Source: Nocardioides sp.
Lineage (GTDB): Bacteria; Actinomycetota; Actinomycetes; Propionibacteriales; Nocardioidaceae
Assembly: GCA_025964985.1 (NCBI GenBank)
Contig: JAOPXU010000082.1
Span: 1-43,659, forward strand
Length of the DNA: 43,659 nt
Direction of reading: 5' to 3'
Shown: one piece after another, positions 7,433 to 16,057 of the stretch
Position numbering within the stretch: position 1 is the stretch's first letter
Layout of the letters: the number at the start of each line of letters is the position of its first letter
The notes under the pieces: generated by a model
The model's input: the letters and a program-made list of their open reading frames with translations, nothing else
Told to the model about the DNA's origin: nothing
Databases searched by the model: none
Made by a program: the position numbers and the translations under genes

Positions 7433-9478
7433 TCAGTCGGTCCACTCCTTGCTGACCAGCGTCAGCACGTCGTAGGTCGCGACCGGGGCGCCCTCGCCGT
7501 TGGCGACGACGGCGTCCCAGCGGACCTCGCCGTAGTCGGCGTTGGTGCGCGGGGTGACCTGCTTGACGGTGAGGGTCACCGCGATGGTGTCGTCGGCCTT
7601 GACCGGGGTGAGGAAGCGCAGGTGGTCGACGCCGAAGTTGGCGAGCACCGGGCCCGGGTCGGGGTCGACGAAGAGACCGGCGGCCAGCGAGACCACCAGG
7701 TAGCCGTGGGCGACGATGCCGCCGAAGAGCGGGTTGGCGGCGGCCGCCTCGGGGTCGGTGTGGGCGTAGAACGTGTCGCCGGTGAACTCCGCGAAGTGGT
7801 CGATGTCGGCGCGGGTCACCTGGCGCGGCGCGGAGGCGATGGTGTCGCCGACGCGCAGGGTGGCCAGGCTCTTGCGGAACGGGTGCACGCCGTCGTCGGT
7901 GCGCCGTGAGCCGGTCGTCCAGCGGCCGGTGATGGCGGTGAGCATGTCGGGGGAGGCCTGGACCGCCGTGCGCTGCATGTGGTGCAGGACGCCGCGGATG
8001 CCGCCGAGCTCCTCGCCCCCGCCGGCTCGGCCGGGGCCCCCGTGCACGAGCACCGGGAGCGGCGAGCCGTGCCCGCCGGCCGCTCCGGCCTCCTTCGCGT
8101 CGTCGCGGTCGAGCACCAGGATCCGGCCGTGCCACGGCGCGAGGCCGAGGACGACCTTCCGGGCGACGTCGGGGTCGTGGGTGACGAGCGAGCCGACGAG
8201 GCTGCCCCGGCCGCGGGCGGCGAGGGTGACGGCGTCGTCGAGGTCGTCGTAGGCGATCAGGGTCGCGACCGGGCCGAAGGGCTCGACGTCGTGGGGCTCG
8301 ACCGCGCCGCGGGCGGCCCGCAGCAGCACCGGCGACATGAAGGCGCCGCGCTCGTGGTCGGCGCCGACGACGTCGACGCGGTCGGGGTCGCCGAACACGA
8401 CGTCGGCGGAGGCGCGCAGCGACTGCACCGCCTTGCGGACCTCCTCGCGCTGGTCGAGCGAGACCAGCGCACCCATGCGTACGTCGTCGGAGCGCGGGTC
8501 GCCGACGGTGATCGTCGCCAGCCGCGCCGCGATCGCCTCGGTCACGGTGTCGGCCACGGCGGCCGGCACCAGCACCCGCCGGATCGCGGTGCACTTCTGG
8601 CCGGCCTTGACCGTCATCTCGGTGACGACGGCCTTGACGAACAGGTCGAGCTCGGGGTCGTCGGCGGCGACGTCGGGGCCGAGGACCGAGCAGTTGAGCG
8701 AGTCGGCCTCGACCGTCAGCTGCACGCCGCCGTGCAGGACGTTGGTGTGGTTGCGCAGCAGCCCGGCGGTGTGGGCCGAGCCGGTGAAGGCGACCTGGTC
8801 CTGGACGGTCAGCTCGTCGAGCAGGCCCGTCGGGCTGCCGCACAGCAGCTGCAGGGTGCCCTCGGGCAGCAGGCCCGACTCGACGATGCGGCGTACGGCG
8901 AGCTCAGTGACGTAGGCCGTCTGCGCGGCCGGCTTGACGATGGTGGGGCTGCCGGCGAGGAACGCCGGGGCGAGCTTCTCGAGGAAGCCCCAGACGGGGA
9001 AGTTGAAGGCGTTGACCTGCACGGCCACGCCGGGCCGGCTGGTCCACACGTGCTGGCCCAGGAAGGTGCCGCCGCGGCCGAGCTGCTCGAGCCCGCCGTC
9101 GAGGACGACGGTGTCGTTGGGCAGCTCACGGGTGCCCTTGCTGGCGATCGAGAACACCGTGCCGATGCCGCCGTCGATGTCGACCGCGGAGTCGCGGCGG
9201 GTGGCGCCGGTGCGGTAGGAGAGCTCGTAGAGCTCCTCCTTGTGCTCGCCCAGGTGCTTGGCGACCGCCTTGAGCAGGCCGGCCCGCTCGTGGAAGGTCA
9301 GGGCCCGCAGCGCCGGTCCGCCGACCTGCGTGGCGTGGGCGACCATCGCGCGCAGGTCGAGGCCGGTCGAGCTGATGCGCGCGGCCCCCTCGCCGGTCAC
9401 GGCGTCGAGCACCGGGCGTCCCTCGTCGGTGGCGCGGAACCAGCGTCCGGCGGCGTAGCTCTCCAGCAGTGGGCTCAC
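7433..9478 (-). CDS. paaZ: PaaZ: oxepin-CoA hydrolase / 3-oxo-5,6-dehydrosuberyl-CoA semialdehyde dehydrogenase
   Basis: A 681-residue bifunctional enzyme of aerobic phenylacetate degradation, opening the oxepin-CoA ring and oxidising the resulting aldehyde. Residues ~1-520 are an aldehyde dehydrogenase with Glu257 (LTVEADS) and nucleophile Cys296 (KAGQKCTA). The last ~140 residues are a MaoC-type hot-dog hydratase with the [11 protein letters not shown] active site. Length and catalytic positions match the known enzyme. GTG 9478 is chosen as start because it begins the conserved N-terminus and has CGGAG 10 nt upstream; the frame runs open further upstream through the divergent promoter. It diverges from paaABCDE across a 121-bp gap that holds a palindromic operator. 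Confidence 0.96.
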   Translation of the reverse strand: MSPLLESYAAGRWFRATDEGRPVLDAVTGEGAARISSTGLDLRAMVAHATQVGGPALRALTFHERAGLLKAVAKHLGEHKEELYELSYRTGATRRDSAVDIDGGIGTVFSIASKGTRELPNDTVVLDGGLEQLGRGGTFLGQHVWTSRPGVAVQVNAFNFPVWGFLEKLAPAFLAGSPTIVKPAAQTAYVTELAVRRIVESGLLPEGTLQLLCGSPTGLLDELTVQDQVAFTGSAHTAGLLRNHTNVLHGGVQLTVEADSLNCSVLGPDVAADDPELDLFVKAVVTEMTVKAGQKCTAIRRVLVPAAVADTVTEAIAARLATITVGDPRSDDVRMGALVSLDQREEVRKAVQSLRASADVVFGDPDRVDVVGADHERGAFMSPVLLRAARGAVEPHDVEPFGPVATLIAYDDLDDAVTLAARGRGSLVGSLVTHDPDVARKVVLGLAPWHGRILVLDRDDAKEAGAAGGHGSPLPVLVHGGPGRAGGGEELGGIRGVLHHMQRTAVQASPDMLTAITGRWTTGSRRTDDGVHPFRKSLATLRVGDTIASAPRQVTRADIDHFAEFTGDTFYAHTDPEAAAANPLFGGIVAHGYLVVSLAAGLFVDPDPGPVLANFGVDHLRFLTPVKADDTIAVTLTVKQVTPRTNADYGEVRWDAVVANGEGAPVATYDVLTLVSKEWTD

Positions 9479-9554
9479 GGGGGTGGCTCCGATCGTGGGT
9501 TCGGGTCTGGTCTCCGCAGGACGCTTGCGCGGCCCTCGATGCCGTGTCAAGGTA

Positions 9555-9576
9555 TTACAGACCGCACGGTCAGTAA
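9555..9576. promoter_or_regulatory. Palindromic operator in the paaZ-paaA divergent promoter region
   Basis: Two 10-base arms (TTACAGACCG and CGGTCAGTAA) are separated by CA and match in 9 of 10 positions when one is reverse-complemented. The site lies in the 121-bp gap between the divergent paaZ and paaA starts, ending 23 bases before the paaA GTG. The size and symmetry suit a TetR-family dimer, and a TetR gene flanks the cluster at 15417-16037. Repression relieved by phenylacetyl-CoA would be the expected logic from known PaaR systems. Confidence 0.75.
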
Positions 9577-9599
9577 AGACCCGACGCGAGGAGCACGCA

Positions 9600-10586
9600 G
9601 TGACCGCGACCGACCTTGACGCAGCCGCCCCCGCAGTCGACGAGGCCGGGTTGCTCGCCGGTTTCGAGGCCACCATCGCGCGCAGCGACCGGATCGAGCC
9701 GCGCGACTGGATGCCCGACCACTACCGCAAGACGCTGATCCGTCAGGTCGCCCAGCACGCCCACTCCGAGATCATCGGCATGCAGCCCGAGGGCGCCTGG
9801 ATCACCCGGGCCCCCTCGCTGCGGCGCAAGGCGATCCTGCTGGCCAAGGTCCAGGATGAGGCCGGCCACGGCCTCTACCTCTACTCCGCCTGCGAGACGC
9901 TCGGCGTCTCGCGCCAGGAGCTGACCGAGATGCTCATCGAGGTCAAGCAGAAGTACTCCTCGATCTTCAACTACCCGACGCTGTCCTACGCCGACGTCGG
10001 CACCATCGGCTGGCTCGTCGACGGCGCCGCCATCTGCAACCAGGTGCCGCTGTGCCGCACCTCCTACGGTCCCTACGGCCGCGCGATGATCCGCGTCTGC
10101 AAGGAGGAGTCCTTCCACCAGCGCCAGGGCTACGAGCTGCTGTCGACGATGATGCGCGGCACCGACGAGCAGCGCGCGATGGTGCAGGAGTCGGTCGACC
10201 GGTTCTGGTGGCCGGCGCTGATGATGTTCGGCCCGCCCGACGACGAGTCGCCCAACACCGAGCAGTCCATGGCGTGGGGCATCAAGCGCAACACCAACGA
10301 CGACCTGCGCCAGCGCTTCGTCGACATGAGCGTGCCGCAGGCCGAGGCCCTCGGCGTCACCTTCCCCGACCCCGAGCTGCGCTGGAACGCCGAGCGCGGC
10401 CACCACGACTTCGGGCAGCCCGACTGGGACGAGTTCATGCAGGTGGTCAAGGGCAACGGCCCCTGCAACACCCAGCGCATCGCCCACCGCCGCAAGGCCC
10501 ACGAGGACGGCGGCTGGGTCCGCGAGGCCGCGACCGCCTTCGCCGACAAGCAGGCCGCGGCACGGCGCCAGGAGGCGAGCGCCTGA
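9600..10586 (+). CDS. paaA: PaaA: phenylacetyl-CoA 1,2-epoxidase, catalytic subunit
   Basis: A 328-residue ferritin-like diiron subunit of the multicomponent monooxygenase that epoxidises the ring of phenylacetyl-CoA. Iron-ligand regions are visible: [26 protein letters not shown] and [13 protein letters not shown] 9600 is supported by GAGGAG at 9588-9593 with 6-nt spacing. It begins the operon paaABCDE-paaI-paaK, in which successive genes overlap by a few bases or lie within ~16 nt of each other. The operator 23 nt upstream lies where it could block the promoter. Confidence 0.97.
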   Translation: MTATDLDAAAPAVDEAGLLAGFEATIARSDRIEPRDWMPDHYRKTLIRQVAQHAHSEIIGMQPEGAWITRAPSLRRKAILLAKVQDEAGHGLYLYSACETLGVSRQELTEMLIEVKQKYSSIFNYPTLSYADVGTIGWLVDGAAICNQVPLCRTSYGPYGRAMIRVCKEESFHQRQGYELLSTMMRGTDEQRAMVQESVDRFWWPALMMFGPPDDESPNTEQSMAWGIKRNTNDDLRQRFVDMSVPQAEALGVTFPDPELRWNAERGHHDFGQPDWDEFMQVVKGNGPCNTQRIAHRRKAHEDGGWVREAATAFADKQAAARRQEASA

Positions 10587-10975
10587 TGGCCGACGCACCC
10601 GACGCTCCCACGGGCGGCGACTTCACCGCCGAGGGCGGCCACGGCGCCGTACCGCTCAAGGACGTGCCGGTCGCCAAGAAGGAGCACAGCCGCGAGCGCG
10701 AGTGGCCGCTCTACGAGGTGTTCGTGCGCGGCAAGCGCGGCCTCAACCACGTCCACGTCGGCTCGCTGCACGCCGCCGACGACGAGATGGCGGTGCGCCA
10801 CGCCCGCGACGTCTACACGCGCCGCAACGAGGGCGTCTCGATCTGGGTCGTGCCGGCCGACGCGATCACCGCGTCGAGCCCCGACGAGAAGGATCCCCTC
10901 TTCGCGCCCGCCGGCGACAAGGTCTACCGCCACCCGACCTTCTACGCCATCCCCGACAACGTCCCGCACATGTAG
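10586..10975 (+). CDS. paaB: PaaB: phenylacetyl-CoA epoxidase subunit B
   Basis: A 129-residue subunit that bridges the PaaA-PaaC heterodimers in the epoxidase complex. The conserved core is clear (EWPLYEVFVRGKRGLNHVHV, then YTRRNEGVSIWVVP). The protein carries about 35 extra N-terminal residues compared with the ~95-residue enterobacterial form; they are polar and probably disordered. The ATG shares one base with the paaA stop (TGATG), and GGAGG lies 11 nt upstream, so it is translationally coupled to paaA. Confidence 0.95.
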   Translation: MADAPDAPTGGDFTAEGGHGAVPLKDVPVAKKEHSREREWPLYEVFVRGKRGLNHVHVGSLHAADDEMAVRHARDVYTRRNEGVSIWVVPADAITASSPDEKDPLFAPAGDKVYRHPTFYAIPDNVPHM

Positions 10976-10990
10976 GGCAGGAGTCCCCCG

Positions 10991-11938
10991 ATGACCGAAC
11001 GGACCGGCCAGACCGACCACAGCAACGCCTACGACGGGCTGCTCGAGCACCACGAGGTCGCCGGCGACGCGTCGCAGTGGGCGTTCGGCACCGACTTCGA
11101 GGACCCGCTCGCCGGCGTCGACACCACGGTGCCCGACGACGTCGACGCGGCCGACCTGGCGACGTACTGCCTGATGCTCGGCGACGACGCGCTCGTCATG
11201 TCGCACCGCCTCAGCGAGTGGGCCAGCAACGCTCCCGACCTGGAGGAGGACATCGCGCTGTCCAACACCGCGCTCGACCTGCTCGGGCAGGCGCGGCTGC
11301 TGCTGGCCCGCGCGGCCGCGGCCGACGCGTCGGTGGTGCCGGTGCTGCCCGAGGGCTCGCCGGTGCCGGCCGAGGACGCGCTCGCCTTCTTCCGCGAGGC
11401 CGGCGGCTTCCACAACGTGCGGCTGGCCGAGGTGCCCAACGGCGACTTCGCCCACACGATGGTGCGGCTGCTGCTGTTCTCGACGGCCCGACTCTCACTG
11501 TTCGTCCGCCTCGTCGAGAGCCGCGACCCGGTGCTGTCGGCGATCGCGGCCAAGGGTGTCAAGGAGCTGACCTACCACCGCGACTTCGCCGGTCGCTGGT
11601 TCCTCACCCTGGCCCAGGGCACCGACGAGTCCCGGCGCCGGCTGCTGGCCGCGCTCACCGAGCTGTGGCCGTTCTACCCCGAGCTGCTCACCACCCACCC
11701 CGTCGAGGCCGCGGTCGCCGCCGCCGGCGTCGGGGTCGACCCCGCCGGGCTGCGCGACGAGGTCGACGTCGTCCTCGAGCAGGTCTTCGCCGTCAGCGGC
11801 GTCGAGCGTCCCGACAAGGGCCCGCTGGCCGGCGTACGCGGACGCACCGGGCGCGACGGCCTGCACACCGAGGCCCTGTCGCTGATGCTCGCCGAGATGC
11901 AGGTCGTGGCCCGCGCGCACCCGATGGGCCTGTGGTGA
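10991..11938 (+). CDS. paaC: PaaC: phenylacetyl-CoA epoxidase structural subunit
   Basis: A 315-residue ferritin-like protein, the non-catalytic partner of PaaA in the phenylacetyl-CoA epoxidase. Recognisable segments are LMLGDDALVMSHRLSEW, LDLLGQARLLL and KELTYHRDFAGRW. It is longer than the ~250-residue enterobacterial protein, with an N-terminal extension of about 50 residues before the first helix. ATG 10991 has AGGAG 6 nt upstream. Its stop overlaps the paaD start as GTGA. Confidence 0.95.
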   Translation: MTERTGQTDHSNAYDGLLEHHEVAGDASQWAFGTDFEDPLAGVDTTVPDDVDAADLATYCLMLGDDALVMSHRLSEWASNAPDLEEDIALSNTALDLLGQARLLLARAAAADASVVPVLPEGSPVPAEDALAFFREAGGFHNVRLAEVPNGDFAHTMVRLLLFSTARLSLFVRLVESRDPVLSAIAAKGVKELTYHRDFAGRWFLTLAQGTDESRRRLLAALTELWPFYPELLTTHPVEAAVAAAGVGVDPAGLRDEVDVVLEQVFAVSGVERPDKGPLAGVRGRTGRDGLHTEALSLMLAEMQVVARAHPMGLW

Positions 11939-12441
11939 GCGCCGTGGCGGCGGCCGCCCCGGCCTACGACGTCGCGGCGTCGGTCACCGACCCCGAGATG
12001 CCGATGCTCACGCTCGAGGACCTCGGCGTGCTGCGCGACGTCCGCGAGGCCGAGGACGGCGCCGTCGTCGTCACCATCACCCCCACCTACTCCGGCTGCC
12101 CAGCCATGGCCGCGATGCGCGACGACCTGGTGCACCGCCTCGTCGACGCCGGCTACACCGCCCGCGTCGAGGTCTCGCTGAGCCCGGCGTGGTCGAGCGA
12201 CTGGATCACCGAGCGCGGACGCCGTGCCCTGCGCGAGCACGGCCTCTCGGCACCCGGACCGGCCACGCACGGCGGCGGCCCCGTCGCCTTGACCCTGGTG
12301 CCCCGGCGGCGCGAGATCGACTGCCCGCGCTGCGGGTCCGACGCCGTCGAGCTGACCTCGGAGTTCGGGGCGACCGCGTGCAAGGCCCTCTACCGCTGCA
12401 CCGGCTGCCTCGAGCCGTTCGAGCACGTCAAGGAGATCTGA
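11935..12441 (+). CDS. paaD: PaaD: epoxidase iron-sulfur maturation factor (MIP18/DUF59 family)
   Basis: A 168-residue protein needed for activity of the epoxidase, probably in iron-sulfur assembly on PaaE. The N-terminal DUF59/MIP18 domain (SVTDPEMPMLTLEDLGV, TPTYSGCPAM with its conserved Cys) is followed by a C-terminal four-cysteine zinc-ribbon (CPRCGSDAVEL, then YRCTGCLEPF). GTG 11935 overlaps the end of paaC by four bases, indicating coupled translation. The paaE start overlaps its stop by one base. Confidence 0.95.
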   Translation: MSAVAAAAPAYDVAASVTDPEMPMLTLEDLGVLRDVREAEDGAVVVTITPTYSGCPAMAAMRDDLVHRLVDAGYTARVEVSLSPAWSSDWITERGRRALREHGLSAPGPATHGGGPVALTLVPRRREIDCPRCGSDAVELTSEFGATACKALYRCTGCLEPFEHVKEI

Positions 12442-13529
12442 TGACCGTCCTCGACACCCCCGCGCGCCCGGCGCGGTCGGCGCCGTTCCACACGCTGACC
12501 GTCGCCGACGTCGAGAGCCTCTGTGACGACGCGGTCGCGGTGACCTTCGACGTGCCGTCCGAGCTCGCCGACGACTTCGCGTTCGCGCCCGGCCAGTCGC
12601 TGACCCTGCGCCGCGACGTCGGCGGGCGCGAGGAGCGGCGGTCCTACTCCATCTGCGCCCCGGCCGGCGCCCGCCCGCGCATCGGCGTCCGCGAGATCCC
12701 CGACGGCGTCTTCTCGTCCTGGTTGGTGCGCGACGTCCGTCCCGGCGACCGCGTCGACGTCCAGGTCCCGACCGGCACCTTCACCGCCGACCCCGCCGCC
12801 GGCGGACGCCACCTCTGCATCGCCGCCGGCTCGGGCATCACCCCGATGCTGTCGATCGCCGGGTCGCTGCTCGCCCACGGCGACGCCGAGGTCGCGCTGC
12901 TCTACGGCAACCGCACCAGCGGGTCGGTGATGTTCGCCGAGGAGCTCGGCGACCTCAAGAACGTCCACGGCCCGCGCTTCCAGCTCGTCCACGTGCTCTC
13001 GCGCGAGCCCCGCGACGCCGAGCTGTTCTCCGGTCGCCTCGACGCCGACCGGGTGCGCCGGATCCTCCAGGTGCTGCTGCCGGTCGACCGCTTCGACGAC
13101 GTCTGGCTCTGCGGCCCGTTCGCGATGATCAACGACGCGAGAGCGGTGCTCACCGAGCTCGGCTTCCCCGCCGACCGCGTCCACTTCGAGCTCTTCTACG
13201 TCGACGAGCCGCCGCCCGAGCTGACCCGCGAGGTCGCGGCCCACGACGGCGCGACGACCGACGTCACCCTCGTGCTCGACGGGCTGTCGGCGACGACGGC
13301 CCTGCCGCAGGACCAGACCCTGCTCGACGCCGCCCAGGCGACCCGCTCCGACCTGCCGTTCGCGTGCAAGGGCGGCGTGTGCGGCACCTGCCGCGCCAAG
13401 GTCACCGACGGCGCGGTCGACATGCGCCGCAACTACGCGCTCGAGGCGGCGGAGGTCGAGGCGGGGTTCGTGCTGACCTGCCAGTCCTACCCGGTCGGCG
13501 AGCGCGTCACGGTCGACTTCGATGCCTGA
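12441..13529 (+). CDS. paaE: PaaE: phenylacetyl-CoA epoxidase reductase
   Basis: A 362-residue NAD(P)H-dependent ferredoxin-reductase fused to a plant-type ferredoxin, passing electrons to the PaaA diiron centre. The FAD domain has RRSYSICAP, the NAD(P) domain has AAGSGITPMLS and WLCGPFAMI, and the C-terminal domain has the [2Fe-2S] ligands in CKGGVCGTC plus a later Cys in LTCQSYP. ATG 12441 has AAGGAG upstream at 12430-12435 and shares one base with the paaD stop. The paaI start lies 8 bases inside its end. Confidence 0.96.
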   Translation: MTVLDTPARPARSAPFHTLTVADVESLCDDAVAVTFDVPSELADDFAFAPGQSLTLRRDVGGREERRSYSICAPAGARPRIGVREIPDGVFSSWLVRDVRPGDRVDVQVPTGTFTADPAAGGRHLCIAAGSGITPMLSIAGSLLAHGDAEVALLYGNRTSGSVMFAEELGDLKNVHGPRFQLVHVLSREPRDAELFSGRLDADRVRRILQVLLPVDRFDDVWLCGPFAMINDARAVLTELGFPADRVHFELFYVDEPPPELTREVAAHDGATTDVTLVLDGLSATTALPQDQTLLDAAQATRSDLPFACKGGVCGTCRAKVTDGAVDMRRNYALEAAEVEAGFVLTCQSYPVGERVTVDFDA

Positions 13530-13944
13530 CCCGGTCGACCCGCTCGCCACCTCCCGGGCGATGTGGGACGGCGACGCCGCGTCGCGCGCGCTCGGCATGG
13601 AGCTGCTCGACCTCGGCCCCGGCACGGCCGAGGTGGCGATGACCGTGCGCGACGACATGGTCAACGGCCACGCCATCGCCCACGGCGGCCTGGTCGCCAC
13701 CCTCGCCGACAGCGCCTTCGCCCTGGCCTGCAACTCCCGCGGCCGGGTCACCGTCGCCGCCGGCTTCGACGTCACCTTCCTCGAGGCGGGGCGGCTGGGC
13801 GACCGCCTCGTCGCCCGGGCCCGCGAGACCGCGCTGCGCGGACGCTCCGGCCTCTACGACGTCAGCGTCAGCCGCGCCGCCGACGGCGTCGTCATCGCCG
13901 AGCTGCGGGGACGCAGCCGCACCCTGCCGCCCCCCAAGGAGTGA
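13522..13944 (+). CDS. paaI: PaaI: hot-dog fold acyl-CoA thioesterase
   Basis: A 140-residue single hot-dog domain with the PaaI signature NGHAIAHGGLVATLADS; the Asn-Gly-His stretch and the following Asp belong to the thioesterase active site. In phenylacetate degradation it is thought to rescue CoA from dead-end ring-hydroxylated or oxepin-derived CoA esters. ATG 13522 overlaps the end of paaE by 8 bases. It is followed immediately by paaK. Length fits the family. Confidence 0.93.
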   Translation: MPDPVDPLATSRAMWDGDAASRALGMELLDLGPGTAEVAMTVRDDMVNGHAIAHGGLVATLADSAFALACNSRGRVTVAAGFDVTFLEAGRLGDRLVARARETALRGRSGLYDVSVSRAADGVVIAELRGRSRTLPPPKE

Positions 13945-13946
13945 CC

Positions 13947-15254
13947 GTGCACGACCTGAGCCCCCGCCCCGGCGACCTCGAGCCGATCGAGACGGCGTCC
14001 GTCGACGAGCTGCGGGCCCTGCAGACCGAGCGGCTGCGCCGGACGCTCCACCACGCCTACGACCACGTGGCGCACTACCGCGCGTCCTGGGACGCCGCGG
14101 GCGTGCACCCCGACGACGTGCGCGAGCTGGCCGACCTGGCGCGGCTGCCGTTCACGATGAAGGCCGACCTGCGCGACAACTACCCCTTCGGCATGTTCGC
14201 GGTGCCGCGCGAGCAGGTCGCGCGCGTGCACGCCTCCTCGGGCACCACCGGCAAGCCGACCGTCGTGGGCTACACCCGCGACGACCTCGACATGTGGGCC
14301 GGCGTCGTGGCGCGCAGCATCCGCGCCGCCGGCGGACGTGCCGGCCACGTGCTCCACAACGCCTACGGCTACGGGCTCTTCACCGGCGGGCTGGGCGCCC
14401 ACTACGGCGCCGAGCAGCTCGGCTGCACCGTCGTACCCGTCTCCGGCGGCATGACCGAGCGGCAGGTGCAGCTCATCCGGGACTTCCAGCCCGACCTGAT
14501 CATGGTCACGCCGTCCTACATGCTGTCGATCATCGACGAGATGGAGCGCCAGGGCGTCGACCCGCGCTCGACCTCGCTCAAGGTCGGCATCTTCGGCGCC
14601 GAGCCGTGGACCAACGACATGCGCCGCGAGATGGAGGAGCGGCTCGACATGCACGCCGTCGACATCTACGGGCTCTCCGAGGTCATCGGGCCCGGCGTCG
14701 CGAGCGAGTGCGTCGAGACCAAGGACGGGCTGACCGTCTGGGAGGACCACTTCTACCCCGAGGTCATCGACCCCGTCACCGGCGAGGTGCTGCCGGACGG
14801 CGAGGAGGGCGAGCTCGTCTTCACCTCGCTGACCAAGCAGGCCATGCCGATCGTCCGCTACCGCACCCGCGACCTGACCCGGCTGCTGCCCGGCACCGCG
14901 CGCACCATGCGCCGCATCGAGAAGATCACCGGCCGCACCGACGACATGATCATCCTGCGCGGGGTCAACCTGTTCCCCACCCAGATCGAGGAGCTCATCC
15001 TCCGCACCCCCGCGCTCTCCCCGCACTTCCAGTGCGTCCTCGACCGCGACGGCACCCTCGACTCGATGACCGTGCGCGTCGAGCGCCGCGAGGCCACCGC
15101 CCCCGGCGACGCCGACGCCGCCGGCCTCGAGCTGCAGCGCCTGGTCAAGGCCTCCATCGGCGTCACCGTCGGCGTCGACGTCCTCGACCCCGACGGCGTC
15201 GAGCGCTCCGTCGGCAAGATGCGCCGCATCGTCGACCACCGCCCCCGCCGCTGA
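13947..15254 (+). CDS. paaK: PaaK: phenylacetate-CoA ligase
   Basis: A 435-residue adenylate-forming enzyme that activates phenylacetate to phenylacetyl-CoA, the first step of the pathway. The phosphate-binding loop is at residues ~96-105 (ASSGTTGKPT), and the later core motifs include YGLSEVIGPG, YRTRDLT and GRTDDMIILRGVN. Two GTG starts are possible. GTG 13947 is chosen because AAGGAG at 13936-13941 sits 5 nt upstream of it, while it directly abuts the alternative GTG 13941. It closes the operon; its stop codon runs into a hairpin array that probably terminates transcription. Confidence 0.96.
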   Translation: MHDLSPRPGDLEPIETASVDELRALQTERLRRTLHHAYDHVAHYRASWDAAGVHPDDVRELADLARLPFTMKADLRDNYPFGMFAVPREQVARVHASSGTTGKPTVVGYTRDDLDMWAGVVARSIRAAGGRAGHVLHNAYGYGLFTGGLGAHYGAEQLGCTVVPVSGGMTERQVQLIRDFQPDLIMVTPSYMLSIIDEMERQGVDPRSTSLKVGIFGAEPWTNDMRREMEERLDMHAVDIYGLSEVIGPGVASECVETKDGLTVWEDHFYPEVIDPVTGEVLPDGEEGELVFTSLTKQAMPIVRYRTRDLTRLLPGTARTMRRIEKITGRTDDMIILRGVNLFPTQIEELILRTPALSPHFQCVLDRDGTLDSMTVRVERREATAPGDADAAGLELQRLVKASIGVTVGVDVLDPDGVERSVGKMRRIVDHRPRR

Positions 15255-15410
15255 CCCGTCGCCTCGAGGCGACGGGTCGACCCACCCGAGGACGCCGACC
15301 CGTCGCCTGGAGGGGACGGGTCGACGTACTCCGGGACGCCGACCCGGCGCACAAACGCGCCGGGTCGACCTGCTCCGGGACGCTGACCCGGCGCACAAAC
15401 GCGCCGGGTC
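15253..15410. repeat. Four-unit 44-bp tandem hairpin array between paaK and tetR
   Basis: Four 26-base inverted repeats start at 15253, 15297, 15341 and 15385, exactly 44 bases apart, joined by conserved 18-nt linkers (CCGGGACGC-type). Unit 1 is a perfect palindrome. Units 3 and 4 are identical, with 10-bp stems (GACCCGGCGC/GCGCCGGGTC) and an ACAAAC loop. Between the unit types a T-A pair in the stem has become G-C, a compensatory change. It lies between convergent genes and so may act as a bidirectional terminator. Confidence 0.85.
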
Positions 15411-15416
15411 GACGGG

Positions 15417-16037
15417 TCAGGTGGCGGCGAGGCCCTCGAAGGCGAGGGTGCTGATGGCGTCGGCGAGCTGGTCGACGCTGACGGGGCCGCTGGCGCGGTA
15501 CCACTCGACCAGCGAGTTGACCATGCCGAAGAGCAGCCGGCTGACGAGGTCGGGGTCGAGGTCGCGGCGCAGGACGCCCTCGTCGGCGGCGAGGCGGACG
15601 AGGCCGGCGAGGTCGGCGTCGATGGTGCGACGTCGCTGCAGCGCACTGCGCTCGGTCTCGCTGTTGCCGTGCACGCGCAGGAGCAGGGTCACGGCCGGCT
15701 GGTGCGCGACGAGCACCTCCACGCTCCGTCGTACGACGAGGCGCAGGCGGTCGTGGGCCGACCCGTCGGCCGTCGCTGCGGCCCGCACCGCGGCCTCCAG
15801 GCCGACGAGGGCCTCGTCGAGGGCCTCAGCGAGCAGCTGGTCCTTGCTGGCGACGTGGTGGTAGATCGCGGACTTGGTGACGCCGAGCGACTCGGCGATG
15901 TCGCCGATGCTGGTGGCGTCGTAGCCCTTGCGGTTGAACAGCTCGATGGCCGCCGCGAGCACCGCTGCCTGGTCGTGGCCGGGGCGTCCTCGCCTGGCCG
16001 GTGCAGCGCCCTCGGTCACCGGCGAAGCCTCGCACAC
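15417..16037 (-). CDS. TetR-family transcriptional regulator, probably PaaR-like
   Basis: A 206-residue protein with an N-terminal TetR helix-turn-helix (residues ~43-62: SIGDIAESLGVTKSAIYHHV) and a C-terminal ligand-binding helical domain. It is convergent with paaK and flanks the whole paa cluster, so control of that cluster through the palindrome at 9555-9576 is the natural inference. GTG 16037 gives the full frame; GTG 16019 (MTEGAAP) is an equally good start. It diverges from the aldo-keto reductase gene, with only 20 nt between the annotated starts, so promoters must overlap coding sequence. Confidence 0.9.
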   Translation of the reverse strand: MCEASPVTEGAAPARRGRPGHDQAAVLAAAIELFNRKGYDATSIGDIAESLGVTKSAIYHHVASKDQLLAEALDEALVGLEAAVRAAATADGSAHDRLRLVVRRSVEVLVAHQPAVTLLLRVHGNSETERSALQRRRTIDADLAGLVRLAADEGVLRRDLDPDLVSRLLFGMVNSLVEWYRASGPVSVDQLADAISTLAFEGLAAT

Positions 16038-16057
16038 CGGCCGCTACGGTCGGAGGC

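Noticed and set aside
9479-9676. An N-terminal extension of PaaZ reading through the divergent gap
   Set aside because: It would cover the palindromic operator and the paaA start, and the GTG at 9478 gives the exact family length with a ribosome binding site.
12390-13775. A 461-codon minus-strand open frame opposite paaE and paaI
   Set aside because: It is the reverse complement of clear paaE and paaI coding sequence and has no recognisable domain or operon partner.
15253-15410. CRISPR array
   Set aside because: The period is 44 bp, but each unit is a hairpin and the 18-nt linkers are conserved, not unique spacers; no cas genes are present.
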